Source of the DNA: Pseudomonas_S sp047607345
Lineage (GTDB): Bacteria > Pseudomonadota > Gammaproteobacteria > Xanthomonadales > Xanthomonadaceae
Assembly: GCA_047607345.1 (NCBI GenBank)
Contig: JASGDF010000139.1
Location: forward strand, 1-64,000
Reading direction: 5' to 3'
Length of the DNA: 64,000 bases
In this document: in pieces, positions 51,188 through 63,383 of the stretch
Layout: each line of letters opens with the position of its first letter
Numbering within the stretch: position 1 is the first letter of the stretch
Made by a program: the position numbers and the translations under genes
The notes under the pieces: generated by a model
Told to the model about the DNA's origin: nothing
The model's database searches: none
The model's input: the letters and a program-made list of their open reading frames with translations, nothing else

Positions 51188-52756
51188 GTGAAACAGCGCA
51201 GCATCCGTCGTGTCCATCGCATCGCCGCCGCCCTGCTCGCCCTGTGCCTGGCGGGTGCGGCATCGGCTGCGCCGACCCTCGTCACCGGCACCTTGCATGC
51301 CGGCCAGCCGGGGCCGCAGGTCTCGCGCAACCTGTTCGGCCAGTTCGCCGAGCACCTCGGCACCGGCATCTATGGCGGCGTCTGGGTCGGTCCGGACTCC
51401 AAGATCCCCAATACCCGCGGCTACCGCAACGACGTGCTGGCCGCGCTGAAGGCGATCGCGGTGCCCAACGTGCGCTGGCCCGGCGGCTGCTTCGCCGACG
51501 AGTACCACTGGCGCGACGGCATCGGTCCGCGCGCGCGGCGGCCGGTCAGCGTCAACACGCACTGGGGTGGCGTGGAGGAGCCCAACGGCTTCGGCACGCA
51601 CGAGTTCATGGACTTCGCCGAGCTGCTCGGCACGCAGGCCTACGTGGCCGGCAACGTGGGCGACGCCTCGCCGGACGAGATGGCGCAGTGGGTCGAGTAC
51701 ATGACCGCCCCGACCCGCTCGACCCTGGCCGAGCAGCGTCGCGGCAACGGCCGCGAGCAGCCATGGCAGCTGCCCTACTTCGGCATCGGCAACGAGCTGT
51801 GGGGCTGCGGAGGCAACATGCGCCCGGAGTACGCCGCCGACCTGTACCGCCGCTACCAGACCTTCGTGAAGGCGCCGGCCGGCCAGAAGATCCTCAAGAT
51901 CGCGCCGGGCGCCAACCGCGACGACTACGCCTGGACCGAAGTGATGATGCGCGAGGCCGGCACGTTCATGGACGGCCTCAGCCTGCACTACTACACCATG
52001 CCAGGCGGCTGGCCACCGAAGGCGTCCTCGACCGAGTTCGACGAGACCGCATGGATCCAGACCCTGGCCGGCGCGCTGTACATGGAAGAACTGGTCAGCA
52101 AGCACAGCGCGATCATGGACAAGTACGACCCGGACAGGAAGGTCGCGCTGGTGGTCGACGAGTGGGGCACCTGGTACCGCGGCCTGCCCGGCACGAACCC
52201 GGGCTTCCTGCAGCAGCAGAACACGCTGCGCGACGCGCTGGTGGCTTCGCTGACGCTGGACGTGTTCGTCCGGCACGCCGAGCGCGTGCGCATGGCCAAC
52301 ATCGCGCAGATGGTCAACGTGCTGCAGGCGATGATCCTGACCGACGGATCGAGGATGCTGCTGACGCCGACCTATCACGTCTTCGCGATGTACAAGCCGT
52401 TCCAGGACGCGACCTTGCTGCCACTGCAGATCCAGGCGCCCGAGTACCGGCACGGCGGGCTGGCGGTGCCCGCGGTGCACGGCTCCGCGGTCAAGGCCGG
52501 GGACGGGCACGTCTACGTCGCACTGACCAACCTCGACCCGAACCGCGAAGCCCGGGTGAGGATCGGGGTGGATGGCGACGGTGAAGCGCACGGCGTCAGC
52601 GGCCAGATCCTGACCGCGCCGGCGATCACCTCGCTCAACAGCTACGACAAACCCGACGCCGTGAAGCCGCAGCCGTTCGACGGCGCTACGTTCGACCACG
52701 GCATGCTGCAGGTCGCGCTGCCGGCCAAGGCGATCGTGGTGCTGCGGCTGCAATGA
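51188..52756 (+). CDS. Secreted alpha-L-arabinofuranosidase, GH51 family
   Basis: A 522-residue exported glycoside hydrolase that should release arabinose from plant arabinans or arabinoxylans. GTG 51188 is preferred: AGGGGA lies 8 bases upstream and the product has a clear signal peptide (RIAAALLALCLAGAASA, cut before APTL). An open frame reaches to 50237 but that part overlaps ypjD in another frame. GH51 features: RNLFGQFAEHLGTGIYGGVW, VRWPGGCFADEYHWRDGIGP, acid/base E203 in IGNELWGCGG, SLHYYTMPG and nucleophile E325 in VVDEWGTWYR. The C-terminal beta domain (VALTNLDPNREARVRI) is complete. With the PL4 lyase it points to growth on plant cell-wall polymers. Confidence 0.95.
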   Translation: MKQRSIRRVHRIAAALLALCLAGAASAAPTLVTGTLHAGQPGPQVSRNLFGQFAEHLGTGIYGGVWVGPDSKIPNTRGYRNDVLAALKAIAVPNVRWPGGCFADEYHWRDGIGPRARRPVSVNTHWGGVEEPNGFGTHEFMDFAELLGTQAYVAGNVGDASPDEMAQWVEYMTAPTRSTLAEQRRGNGREQPWQLPYFGIGNELWGCGGNMRPEYAADLYRRYQTFVKAPAGQKILKIAPGANRDDYAWTEVMMREAGTFMDGLSLHYYTMPGGWPPKASSTEFDETAWIQTLAGALYMEELVSKHSAIMDKYDPDRKVALVVDEWGTWYRGLPGTNPGFLQQQNTLRDALVASLTLDVFVRHAERVRMANIAQMVNVLQAMILTDGSRMLLTPTYHVFAMYKPFQDATLLPLQIQAPEYRHGGLAVPAVHGSAVKAGDGHVYVALTNLDPNREARVRIGVDGDGEAHGVSGQILTAPAITSLNSYDKPDAVKPQPFDGATFDHGMLQVALPAKAIVVLRLQ

Positions 52757-52811
52757 GGAGGTGACCGGCCACCTTTCCCGCAAGGGAGAGCGGCGCGGGC
52801 TGGCCCCATTC

Positions 52812-53272
52812 TCAAGGCGTGCCGGTCGCCTTGCGGCGCGTCTCGCCGAAGCCGGCGGCGCGATGCGTCGAGACGCCCATAGCCGGGACGCCCTCGGCCA
52901 GCTCGTCGAGGATCGGGCAATCCGGCCCCGTGTCGTGGTGGCAGTCGTCCGCCAGCCGCTGCAGCACCGCGATCATCCGCTCGATCTCGGCCGCCTTGTC
53001 GCGCAGCCGCGCGATGTGCAACAGGGTCAGCGCATGCACGTCAGCGCTGGCACGGCGGCGATCGCTCCACAACGACAACAGTTCGCCGATCTGCCCGGCG
53101 TCGAAGCCCAGGTCGCGCGCATGCCGCACGAAGCGCAGGCGATGTACGTCGTTGTCGGCGTAGTCGCGATACCCGGACGCGAGCCGCGCCGGTGGCGGCA
53201 CCAGCCCGGACTGCTCGTAGTAGCGGATCATCTTCGTCGACACGCCGGAGCGCCGCGCGGCCTCGCCGATGT

Positions 53273-53276
<4 letters not shown>
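52812..53276 (-). CDS. cueR: CueR-type copper-responsive MerR regulator
   Basis: A 154-residue MerR regulator. The N-terminal winged helix (MNIGEAARRSGVSTKMIRYY, EQSGLVPPPARLASGYRDYA) and dimerisation helix are followed by the Cu(I)-binding loop CHHDTGPDC (Cys112 and Cys120, spacing as in CueR). It activates promoters with an over-long 19-base spacer. The start overlaps the copA stop by 4 bases, so it is translated with copA and would amplify its own response. The C-terminal 15 residues beyond the usual end are basic. Confidence 0.93.
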
Positions 53277-55789
<2,513 letters not shown>

Positions 55790-55813
55790 GGGGCCTCGTG
55801 CATGATGTGCGCA

Positions 55814-55843
55814 TCATGAACCTTCCCGCGATGGCAAGGTCAA
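55814..55843 (-). promoter_or_regulatory. CueR-type promoter/operator of copA
   Basis: On the minus strand: -35 TTGACC (55838-55843), a 19-base spacer containing the dyad ACCTTGCC-N5-GGGAAGGT (55820-55840) and -10 CATGAT. The 19-base spacing and ACCTTsCC/GGmAAGGT dyad are those of CueR/MerR-activated copper promoters. copA starts 25 bases further on. Confidence 0.85.
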
Positions 55844-55860
55844 CCCTGCGACGGGCGGCC

Positions 55861-55891
55861 TTGACCTTGCCATGCCGGCAAGGTCCACGCT
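55861..55891 (+). promoter_or_regulatory. CueR-type promoter/operator of copZ
   Basis: On the plus strand: -35 TTGACC (55861-55866) and a perfect dyad ACCTTGCC-N5-GGCAAGGT (55864-55884). The expected -10 at 19 bases (CACGCT, 55886-55891) is poor, but the operator is exact. It faces copZ at 55921. Confidence 0.8.
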
Positions 55892-55920
55892 GTCGCGATC
55901 CAACCCGAGGAATCCTTCCG

Positions 55921-56118
55921 ATGATCACCTACACGATCGAGAACATGACCTGCGGCAACTGCGTCCGCCACATCACCCGCGCCGTTCAGTCCGTCGCCCC
56001 GGACGCCAGGGTCGAGGCCGACCTGCCCGCCCATAGCGTGCGGATCGAGACGGACGCCGACGAAGCGGCGATCCGCCACGCGGTCAGCGAGGCCGGATAC
56101 ACGCCACGTCCGGCCTGA
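55921..56118 (+). CDS. copZ: Copper chaperone CopZ-like HMA protein
   Basis: A 65-residue single HMA domain: MITYTIENMTCGNCVRHITR (metal-binding MTCGNC) and the terminal EAGYTPRPA. It should carry Cu+ in the cytoplasm and deliver it to CopA or CueR. The frame is open from 55747, but ATG 55921 with AGGAA upstream gives the exact domain. Divergent from copA, behind its own CueR-type operator. Confidence 0.93.
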   Translation: MITYTIENMTCGNCVRHITRAVQSVAPDARVEADLPAHSVRIETDADEAAIRHAVSEAGYTPRPA

Positions 56119-56166
56119 GTCGGGCGCCCCTCCGGCGCCGAGACGCCCCGGCGGGGACGATCAACG

Positions 56167-57561
<1,395 letters not shown>

Positions 57562-57684
57562 GACGATCGCAGAGGGAAACCGGCGGCTACTTTAGCCGGC
57601 GCCGGTCTCGCGCGCCGAGACACCGCGGCCGTGCCCGAAGGCCCGGCCGTCCGGCCCGCGCAACGGCTTCACGAATTGCCGGAT

Positions 57685-57704
57685 GTGTAGACATTTGACT
57701 ACAC
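57685..57704. promoter_or_regulatory. Inverted repeat upstream of brnTA (possible autoregulatory operator)
   Basis: GTGTAG-N8-CTACAC, about 48 bases before brnT in an AT-richer patch. Type II toxin-antitoxin operons are usually repressed by their own antitoxin at such dyads; the link here is inferred. Confidence 0.5.
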
Positions 57705-57752
57705 TTCCAACGCGCCTGGATGTGCGCCGCTCTCTCGTGAAGGACTCACAGA

Positions 57753-58067
57753 ATGTTGATCGCAGGATTCGACTGGGATGGCGGCAACTGGCCGAAGTGC
57801 GGGAAGCACGGCGTGTCCCGCGAGGAAATCGAACAGGTATTGATGGCCGCGGAGGTTACTCCGGACTTGCGACATTCACAGCAGGAAGCGCGCTACATCG
57901 CGGTTGGCCGCAACCATGCCGGTCGCCCCCTGTTCGTCGCTTTCGCCATCCGACAACACCAGGACGGCCAGCATGTCATCCATCCGGTCAGTGCGCGCTA
58001 CATGCACGCCAAAGAGGTGAAGCGCTATGAAGAAAGTTCCCATGCTCAAGACCGATCAGGAAGCTGA
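57753..58067 (+). CDS. brnT: BrnT-family toxin
   Basis: A 104-residue protein of the BrnT family (RelE-like fold ribonuclease toxin). FDWDGGNWPKCGKHGVSREE, ARYIAVGRNHAGRPLFVAFA and the basic HPVSARYMHAKEVKRYEE fit the family, though the start (FDWDGGN rather than the commoner FEWDxxK) is a little divergent. ATG 57753 has GAAGGA about 8 bases upstream. It overlaps brnA by 41 bases, the normal toxin-first BrnTA order. Confidence 0.82.
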   Translation: MLIAGFDWDGGNWPKCGKHGVSREEIEQVLMAAEVTPDLRHSQQEARYIAVGRNHAGRPLFVAFAIRQHQDGQHVIHPVSARYMHAKEVKRYEESSHAQDRSGS

Positions 58068-58275
58068 AGCCTTCCTCGAACAGGATCTTTCGAGCCTCGA
58101 TTTCTCGCAGTTCAAGCCAATGCGCTTCGAGATCGCAAGGAAGGAAGCCGCCCTGAACATGCGTCTGCCCGCCGCGCTGCTGGAAGCGGTCAAGGCCAAG
58201 GCGGCGGCCAGGGGGATTCCCTACGCGCGCTACGTACGCATGCTGCTGGAGGCGGACGTCAACCGGTCCCAGTGA
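58027..58275 (+). CDS. brnA: BrnA-type antitoxin (CopG/RHH family)
   Basis: An 82-residue protein. The N-terminal part (PMLKTDQEAEAFLEQDLSSL, DFSQFKPMRFE) is the toxin-binding half of BrnA/CopG antitoxins; the C-terminal NMRLPAALLEAVKAKAAARG plus IPYARYVRMLLEADV is a ribbon-helix-helix DNA-binding domain. The overlap with brnT couples their translation. It probably represses the pair at the upstream dyad. Confidence 0.85.
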   Translation: MKKVPMLKTDQEAEAFLEQDLSSLDFSQFKPMRFEIARKEAALNMRLPAALLEAVKAKAAARGIPYARYVRMLLEADVNRSQ

Positions 58276-58336
58276 TCCGGACGGCCCGGCGGAAGCATCC
58301 ACCGGGCCCGTGTACCGCATCGAAAAGCCGACGGGA

Positions 58337-60226
58337 TCAGCGCGCTTTGTAAAGCTCCGCCAGCCGGTCCGGCTTGCCGGCGATGCGCTCCAGGTTCGGG
58401 TACAGCAGGCCGCCGTGGTAGTCGACCTTGAGCGTCTGATAGCGGTCGAACTGCTTGACCAGCAGCTCGATCGGCGCCGGGCTGTCCTTGGCCGCGGTCA
58501 CCGCGTCCTTGATCGTGTCTGGGCTGAACGCCTTGCCGTTGACCGCGACCAGGGTCATGCCGGTGCCGATGCCGGCGTTGAACGCGGGGCTGTCCCACAG
58601 CACGTCGCTGATATCGCCCTTCTCGCCGATCGACAGGCCCAGCGAATAGACCAGGTTCACACCCTTGCTGCGCTGCTCGCCGGCCTTGAACGCCTCGGTC
58701 GGCTTGTCGCTATAGACCAGCTTCCAGCCGCTGGCCTCGATGCCGTCGATGATCGGACCGTGCCCGTCGATGCGCTGGCGCAGGAAACCGGCCCAGTCGT
58801 AGGCGGCGATGCCGTTAAGCGTGGCGACGATGTCTTCGAAGGTGTACGGGTTGACGTCCCAGTCGCCGTTCTTCATGCCGAAGAACGCCTTGGCGAAATC
58901 GTCGATCGAGCGCTTGTCGCCGCTCAGCTCGCGCAACTTGGCGTCCACCGCCAGCCATACCATCTGGCCGCCGGAGTAGTAGTCCTCGCTCATCTGGTAG
59001 TTGCGGTACGCGCGAGGCGCGCGCTGGGCGATGGTCGGGTCGTTGGTGGTGTCCTGGATCGTGCGCCAGGCCAGGCCTGGGCGCCCGCGGTCGTAGGTCG
59101 CCGCGACACCGGCCAGCATCTCACGCGCCTGCTGCTGGCTCCACAGGCCCGAGCGCGCGGCGACGACGTGGCCGAAGAACTGGGTCTGGCCCTCGTACAG
59201 CCACAGCAGCGAGTCGCCCATCGGCACGTTGAAGTTCGGCGTGGCCAGGTCGGCGCCACGGCGGTACTTGCCGTTCCAGGAATGGTTGAACTCGTGCGCC
59301 AGCAGGTCGCGGCCGGCCCAGGTCTTGTCCCACTCGGTGAAGTAGCCGGTCACGCCACTGTTCTCGCTGGAGCGGTGATGCTCCAGGCCGATGCCGCCGA
59401 GCTTGTCGGTCAGTGCCAGCAGGAAATCGTAGTGGTCGAAGTGGCGCGCGCCGTACAGCTTGTCCATCTGCTGCACCAGCGCCTGGTGCGCCTTCACCTG
59501 TTCCGGTTTTGCGTCGAGGAACTTGGCCTCGTCGGCGAACACGTTGAGGTAGACCGGCTGCTTGCCGGCGCCGTCCAGTGCGATGCGCTTGTGGTACTTG
59601 CCGGCGAAGATCGGCGAATCCACCAGGTCGTCGTAGTCGATCGGTTTGAAGGTCACCGTGTTGCCGCTGCGGCTGTCAGTCTCCAGCGCGGTCGCGTAGT
59701 CCCAGCCCTGCGGCAGGGTCACGCTGGCCACGGTCTTGATGTTGCGCGCGTAGTAGCCGGCCGGGTACAGCGAGGTACTGTTCCACTGCAGGTTGAGCAT
59801 CTCCGGCGTCATCGTCACCCGTCCCTGCCCGCCGCCCTGCGAGGACAGCAACTTGAACTCGGCGCTGATCGCGCGCGTGCCCTCGGGCACCTCGACCTTG
59901 AACGCATAGACGTCGTACGGGTCGCGCGCCCACTTCAGCACCTTGCCCGTATCGCTCTTGACCACCAGCCCGGCGACCTTGTCGATCGTGCCGCTCGGCG
60001 AATGGTGGCCCGGGATCCACTCCGGGTACAGCAGGGTCATCGTACCGGGCGTGGCCGGCATCGTGGCGCGCACGCGGAAGATGCGGCGGTCGATGTCGGT
60101 GGCATCGACGTCAATGCGCAGCACGCCCTCGTAAGGCACGTCGCGTGGCGGCGCGGTCTGGGCCTGCGCGGACGGCAGCGAAAGGGCGGCGAGCAACGAA
60201 ATCGCCAGTACGGTGGGGGTCTTCAT
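58337..60226 (-). CDS. Secreted M61 family metallopeptidase with PDZ domain
   Basis: A 629-residue exported protein. Signal peptide at the N-terminus (VLAISLLAALSLPSAQAQ); N-terminal beta domain with PEWIPGHHSPSGTIDKV; catalytic domain with zinc site HEFNH (H311-E312...H315) in LAHEFNHSWNGKYRRGADL and WLYEGQTQFFGHVVAARSGL; C-terminal PDZ-like domain (LGLSIGEKGDISDVLWDSPA). M61 enzymes are glycyl aminopeptidases. ATG 60226 is chosen for the signal peptide; the frame extends 25 codons further. Stands alone between brnA (convergent) and cyoD. Confidence 0.93.
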   Translation of the reverse strand: MKTPTVLAISLLAALSLPSAQAQTAPPRDVPYEGVLRIDVDATDIDRRIFRVRATMPATPGTMTLLYPEWIPGHHSPSGTIDKVAGLVVKSDTGKVLKWARDPYDVYAFKVEVPEGTRAISAEFKLLSSQGGGQGRVTMTPEMLNLQWNSTSLYPAGYYARNIKTVASVTLPQGWDYATALETDSRSGNTVTFKPIDYDDLVDSPIFAGKYHKRIALDGAGKQPVYLNVFADEAKFLDAKPEQVKAHQALVQQMDKLYGARHFDHYDFLLALTDKLGGIGLEHHRSSENSGVTGYFTEWDKTWAGRDLLAHEFNHSWNGKYRRGADLATPNFNVPMGDSLLWLYEGQTQFFGHVVAARSGLWSQQQAREMLAGVAATYDRGRPGLAWRTIQDTTNDPTIAQRAPRAYRNYQMSEDYYSGGQMVWLAVDAKLRELSGDKRSIDDFAKAFFGMKNGDWDVNPYTFEDIVATLNGIAAYDWAGFLRQRIDGHGPIIDGIEASGWKLVYSDKPTEAFKAGEQRSKGVNLVYSLGLSIGEKGDISDVLWDSPAFNAGIGTGMTLVAVNGKAFSPDTIKDAVTAAKDSPAPIELLVKQFDRYQTLKVDYHGGLLYPNLERIAGKPDRLAELYKAR

Positions 60227-60317
60227 CGGGGCTCCAGACAGGGCGGACAGCAACTGAGCCGACGATGCTAGCGCCCACCTGTCTGTCCCCCCGCCTGCCA
60301 TAGGTCATGGCGAGAGC

Positions 60318-60342
60318 CGGGACCCGGGACCCGGGACCCGGG
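60318..60342. repeat. Short tandem repeat GGGACCC
   Basis: Three and a half copies of a 7-base unit (GGGACCC) in the spacer downstream of cyoD and upstream of the M61 gene. Self-complementary, so it can form small hairpins. Confidence 0.7.
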
Positions 60343-60409
60343 AAAGCATGCAAACCCGAACGCCATGCGCAATCCGGCTTTGCCTTTCCGGGCCCCCGGT
60401 CCCGCCCCC

Positions 60410-60751
60410 TCAATGCATCATGTTGATGTTGAGGTTGTGCATGACCCACAGCGAGCCGACGATCACGATGCCGATGATCAGGATCGAGAACAGGCCCACC
60501 TGTACGTTGGAACGCTGTTCCGGCGAACGGTCCAGGTGCAGGAAGTAGACGATGTGCACCAGCATCTGCACCGCCGCCAGTACTGCGATGACGAGCACGG
60601 TCAGGCCACGTGGGAATGCACCGCTCATCACCATCGCGAACGGGATGACGGTCAGCACCACCGCCATCACGAAGCCGATCAGGTAGGACTTCAGGCCACC
60701 GCCGTGCGCGGCGGCGGCGTGTGTGTCGGAATGGTTGTCGTGATGGGCCAT
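60410..60751 (-). CDS. cyoD: Cytochrome o ubiquinol oxidase subunit IV
   Basis: A 113-residue protein with three TM segments (SYLIGFVMAVVLTVIPFAMV, VLVIAVLAAVQMLVHIVYFL, LFSILIIGIVIVGSLWVMHN) and a His-rich N-terminus. The HIVYFLHLDRSPEQR segment is typical of CyoD. ATG 60751 overlaps the cyoC stop by one base. Assembly subunit of the bo3-type oxidase. Confidence 0.95.
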   Translation of the reverse strand: MAHHDNHSDTHAAAAHGGGLKSYLIGFVMAVVLTVIPFAMVMSGAFPRGLTVLVIAVLAAVQMLVHIVYFLHLDRSPEQRSNVQVGLFSILIIGIVIVGSLWVMHNLNINMMH

Positions 60752-61383
60752 TACAGGGCTCCCAGCAGGTAGACGACGGTGAACACGCCGATCCAGATGA
60801 TGTCCAGGAAGTGCCAGAACAGGCTCAGGCACGCCAGACGGGTGCTGTTGCGGGCGGTCAGCCCGTTCCTGGCGATCTGGATCACCAGCACCAGCATCCA
60901 CAGCAGGCCCGAGGCCACGTGCAGGCCGTGGGTGCCCACCAGCGTGAAGAAGGCCGACAGGAATGCACTGCGGCCCGGACCGGCGCCTTCGTGGATCAGG
61001 TGGTGAAACTCGTAGACCTCCATGCACAGGAAGCCGATACCCAGCAGTGCGGTCACCGCCAGCCAGCCATACAGCCCGCCCAGCTTGCGCTTGTGTGCCG
61101 ACAGCACGGCCAGGCCGAAGGTCAGGCTGCTGAACAGCAGCAGGAAGGTTTCCACCAGCACGAACTTCAGGTCGAACAGCTCCTTGGCGGTCGGCCCGTC
61201 CACCGTCGCGCCGGAAAGCACGGCATAGGTGGCGAACAGCCCCGCGAACAGGAAGCAGTCGCTCATCAGGTACACCCAGAAGCCAAACAGCGTGTTGCCG
61301 CCGGTGTCGTGGTGCTCGTGGTCGTCATGGCCGCCCGCGTGGGCGGCGTGGTGTTGGTCGAGCGTCGTACTGGACATGGTCAT
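60751..61383 (-). CDS. cyoC: Cytochrome o ubiquinol oxidase subunit III
   Basis: A 210-residue COX3-family membrane protein with five TM segments: FGFWVYLMSDCFLFAGLFAT, FVLVETFLLLFSSLTFGLAV, YGWLAVTALLGIGFLCMEVY (with EVYEFHHL), FFTLVGTHGLHVASGLLWML and WHFLDIIWIGVFTVVYLLG. The N-terminus is His/Asp-rich. ATG 61383 overlaps the cyoB stop (ATGA); ATG 61377 two codons on is also possible. Confidence 0.95.
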   Translation of the reverse strand: MTMSSTTLDQHHAAHAGGHDDHEHHDTGGNTLFGFWVYLMSDCFLFAGLFATYAVLSGATVDGPTAKELFDLKFVLVETFLLLFSSLTFGLAVLSAHKRKLGGLYGWLAVTALLGIGFLCMEVYEFHHLIHEGAGPGRSAFLSAFFTLVGTHGLHVASGLLWMLVLVIQIARNGLTARNSTRLACLSLFWHFLDIIWIGVFTVVYLLGAL

Positions 61384-63383
61384 ACCGCCTTCGCGGCCGG
61401 AGCCGCCTGGTGCTTCTCCAACAAGGCGAAGCGTTCGTTCTCGATGCGCTCGACCTCGGCCGCCGGCACGTAGTAGTCGATGTCGTTGTCGAAGGTGCGG
61501 GCAATGAAGCTGCCGATCATCCCGACCAGGCCGACCACGGCCAGCCACCAGATGTGCCAGATCAGCGCGAAGCCCAGCACGGTGCCGAACATGCCGATCC
61601 AGAAACCGGCGGCGGTGTTGCGCGGCATGTGGATGTCCTCGTACTTGTCCGGACGCGGCCAGCCCTTGCCGGCCTGCTTGTCCTTCCAGAACTGGTCGAT
61701 GTCATCGACCTTGGGGACGTGCGCGAAGTTGTAGAACGGCGGCGGCGAGGAGGTCGCCCACTCCAGCGTGCGGCCATCCCACGGGTCGCCGGTGTGGTCC
61801 ACGTTGTCCTTGCGCTTCCAGATGCTCCAGCCGATCTGCAGCAGGTTGAAGAAGATGCCCAGCGCCACGATGCAGGCGCCGAACGCCGACACGTACAGCC
61901 ACGGCACCCACTCCGGGTTGCTGAAGGTGTTGAGGCGCCGGGTCATGCCCATGAAGCCCAGCACGTACAGGGGGGTGAAGGTAACGAAGAAGCCGACGAT
62001 CCAGCAGATCGCCGAGGCCTTGCCGATCCTCTCGTCGAGCTTGAAGCCCAGCGCCTTCGGGAACCAGTAGGCCAGGCCCGCCAGGTAGCCGAACACCACG
62101 CCGCCGATGATCGCGTTGTGGAAGTGCGCGATCAGGAACAGGCTGTTGTGCAGCACGAACGAGACCGCCGGGATGGCCATCATCACGCCGGTCATGCCGC
62201 CGATGGTGAAGGTGATCATCGCGAAGATCGTCCACAGCACCGGCGAGCGGAAGTGGATGCGGCCGCGGAACATCGTGAACAGCCAGTTGAACAGCTTCAC
62301 GCCGGTCGGGATCGAGATGATCATCGTCGTGATGCCGAAGAAGGCATTGACGTTGGCACCCGCGCCCATCGTGAAGAAGTGGTGCAGCCAGACGACGAAG
62401 GACAGCACGCCGATGCAGCCGGTGGCGTAGACCATCGAGGTGTAGCCGAACAGCGGCTTGCGCGAGAACGTCGCGATCACTTCCGAGTAGATGCCGAACG
62501 CCGGCAGCACCAGGATGTACACCTCCGGGTGACCCCAGATCCAGATCAGGTTGATGTACATCATGGCGTTGCCGCCGCCATCGTTGGTGAAGAAGTGCGT
62601 GCCCAGGTAGCGGTCGGCCCCCAGCAGCGCCAGCACGACGGTCAGGATCGGGAACGCGGCGACGATCAGGATGTTGGTGATCAGCGCGGTCCAGGTGAAG
62701 ATCGGCATGCGCATCAGGGTCATGCCCGGCGCGCGCATCTTCAGGATGGTCACGATGAAGTTGACGCCGGTCAACAGCGTACCGAGGCCGGACAGCTGCA
62801 ACGCCCAGATGTAGTAGTCGACGCCGACCCCTGGACTGTATTCCAGCTCGGACAGTGGCGGGTAGGCCAGCCAGCCGGTCTGCGCGAACTCGCCGACGAA
62901 CAGCGACAGCATGATCAGGACCACGCCGGACACGAACAGCCAGAAGCTGAGCGAGTTCAGGAACGGGAACGCCACGTCGCGCGCGCCGATCTGCAGCGGC
63001 ACCACGATGTTGAGCAGGCCGGTCATGAACGGCATGGCCATGAAGAAGATCATGATCACGCCATGCGCGGTGAAGATCTGGTCGTAGTGGTGCGGGGGCA
63101 GGAAGCCCTCCGCCGAGCCGCCGGCGACCACCGCCTGCTGCGCGCGCATCATGATCGCGTCAGCGAAGCCGCGCAGCAGCATCACCAGCGCCACGACGAT
63201 GTACATCACGCCGATCCGCTTGTGGTCGACCGAGGTCAGCCACTCGCGCCACAGCCAGCCCCACAGCTTGAAATAGGTCATCGCGCCCAGGACCGCGGCG
63301 CCGCCCAGGACGACCGCGACCAGGGTGACCATGACGATCGGTTCCTGGTACGGAACCGACTCCAGTGAAAGTTTGCCCAGCAT
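61380..63383 (-). CDS. cyoB: Cytochrome o ubiquinol oxidase subunit I
   Basis: A 667-residue haem-copper oxidase catalytic subunit that reduces O2 with ubiquinol and pumps protons. Haem ligand His in FTAHGVIMIFFMAMPF; CuB/cross-linked His-Tyr in WIWGHPEVYILVLPAFG; CuB pair WLHHFFTMG; haem ligands LIAHFHNAIIGGVV. About 15 TM segments. ATG 63383 (MLGKLSLESVPY) overlaps the cyoA stop by one base. Part of cyoABCD. Confidence 0.97.
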   Translation of the reverse strand: MLGKLSLESVPYQEPIVMVTLVAVVLGGAAVLGAMTYFKLWGWLWREWLTSVDHKRIGVMYIVVALVMLLRGFADAIMMRAQQAVVAGGSAEGFLPPHHYDQIFTAHGVIMIFFMAMPFMTGLLNIVVPLQIGARDVAFPFLNSLSFWLFVSGVVLIMLSLFVGEFAQTGWLAYPPLSELEYSPGVGVDYYIWALQLSGLGTLLTGVNFIVTILKMRAPGMTLMRMPIFTWTALITNILIVAAFPILTVVLALLGADRYLGTHFFTNDGGGNAMMYINLIWIWGHPEVYILVLPAFGIYSEVIATFSRKPLFGYTSMVYATGCIGVLSFVVWLHHFFTMGAGANVNAFFGITTMIISIPTGVKLFNWLFTMFRGRIHFRSPVLWTIFAMITFTIGGMTGVMMAIPAVSFVLHNSLFLIAHFHNAIIGGVVFGYLAGLAYWFPKALGFKLDERIGKASAICWIVGFFVTFTPLYVLGFMGMTRRLNTFSNPEWVPWLYVSAFGACIVALGIFFNLLQIGWSIWKRKDNVDHTGDPWDGRTLEWATSSPPPFYNFAHVPKVDDIDQFWKDKQAGKGWPRPDKYEDIHMPRNTAAGFWIGMFGTVLGFALIWHIWWLAVVGLVGMIGSFIARTFDNDIDYYVPAAEVERIENERFALLEKHQAAPAAKAV

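Noticed and set aside
61410..63368. 652-residue plus-strand frame opposite cyoB
   Set aside because: His/Asp/Arg-rich shadow of the cyoB transmembrane codons; not a protein family.
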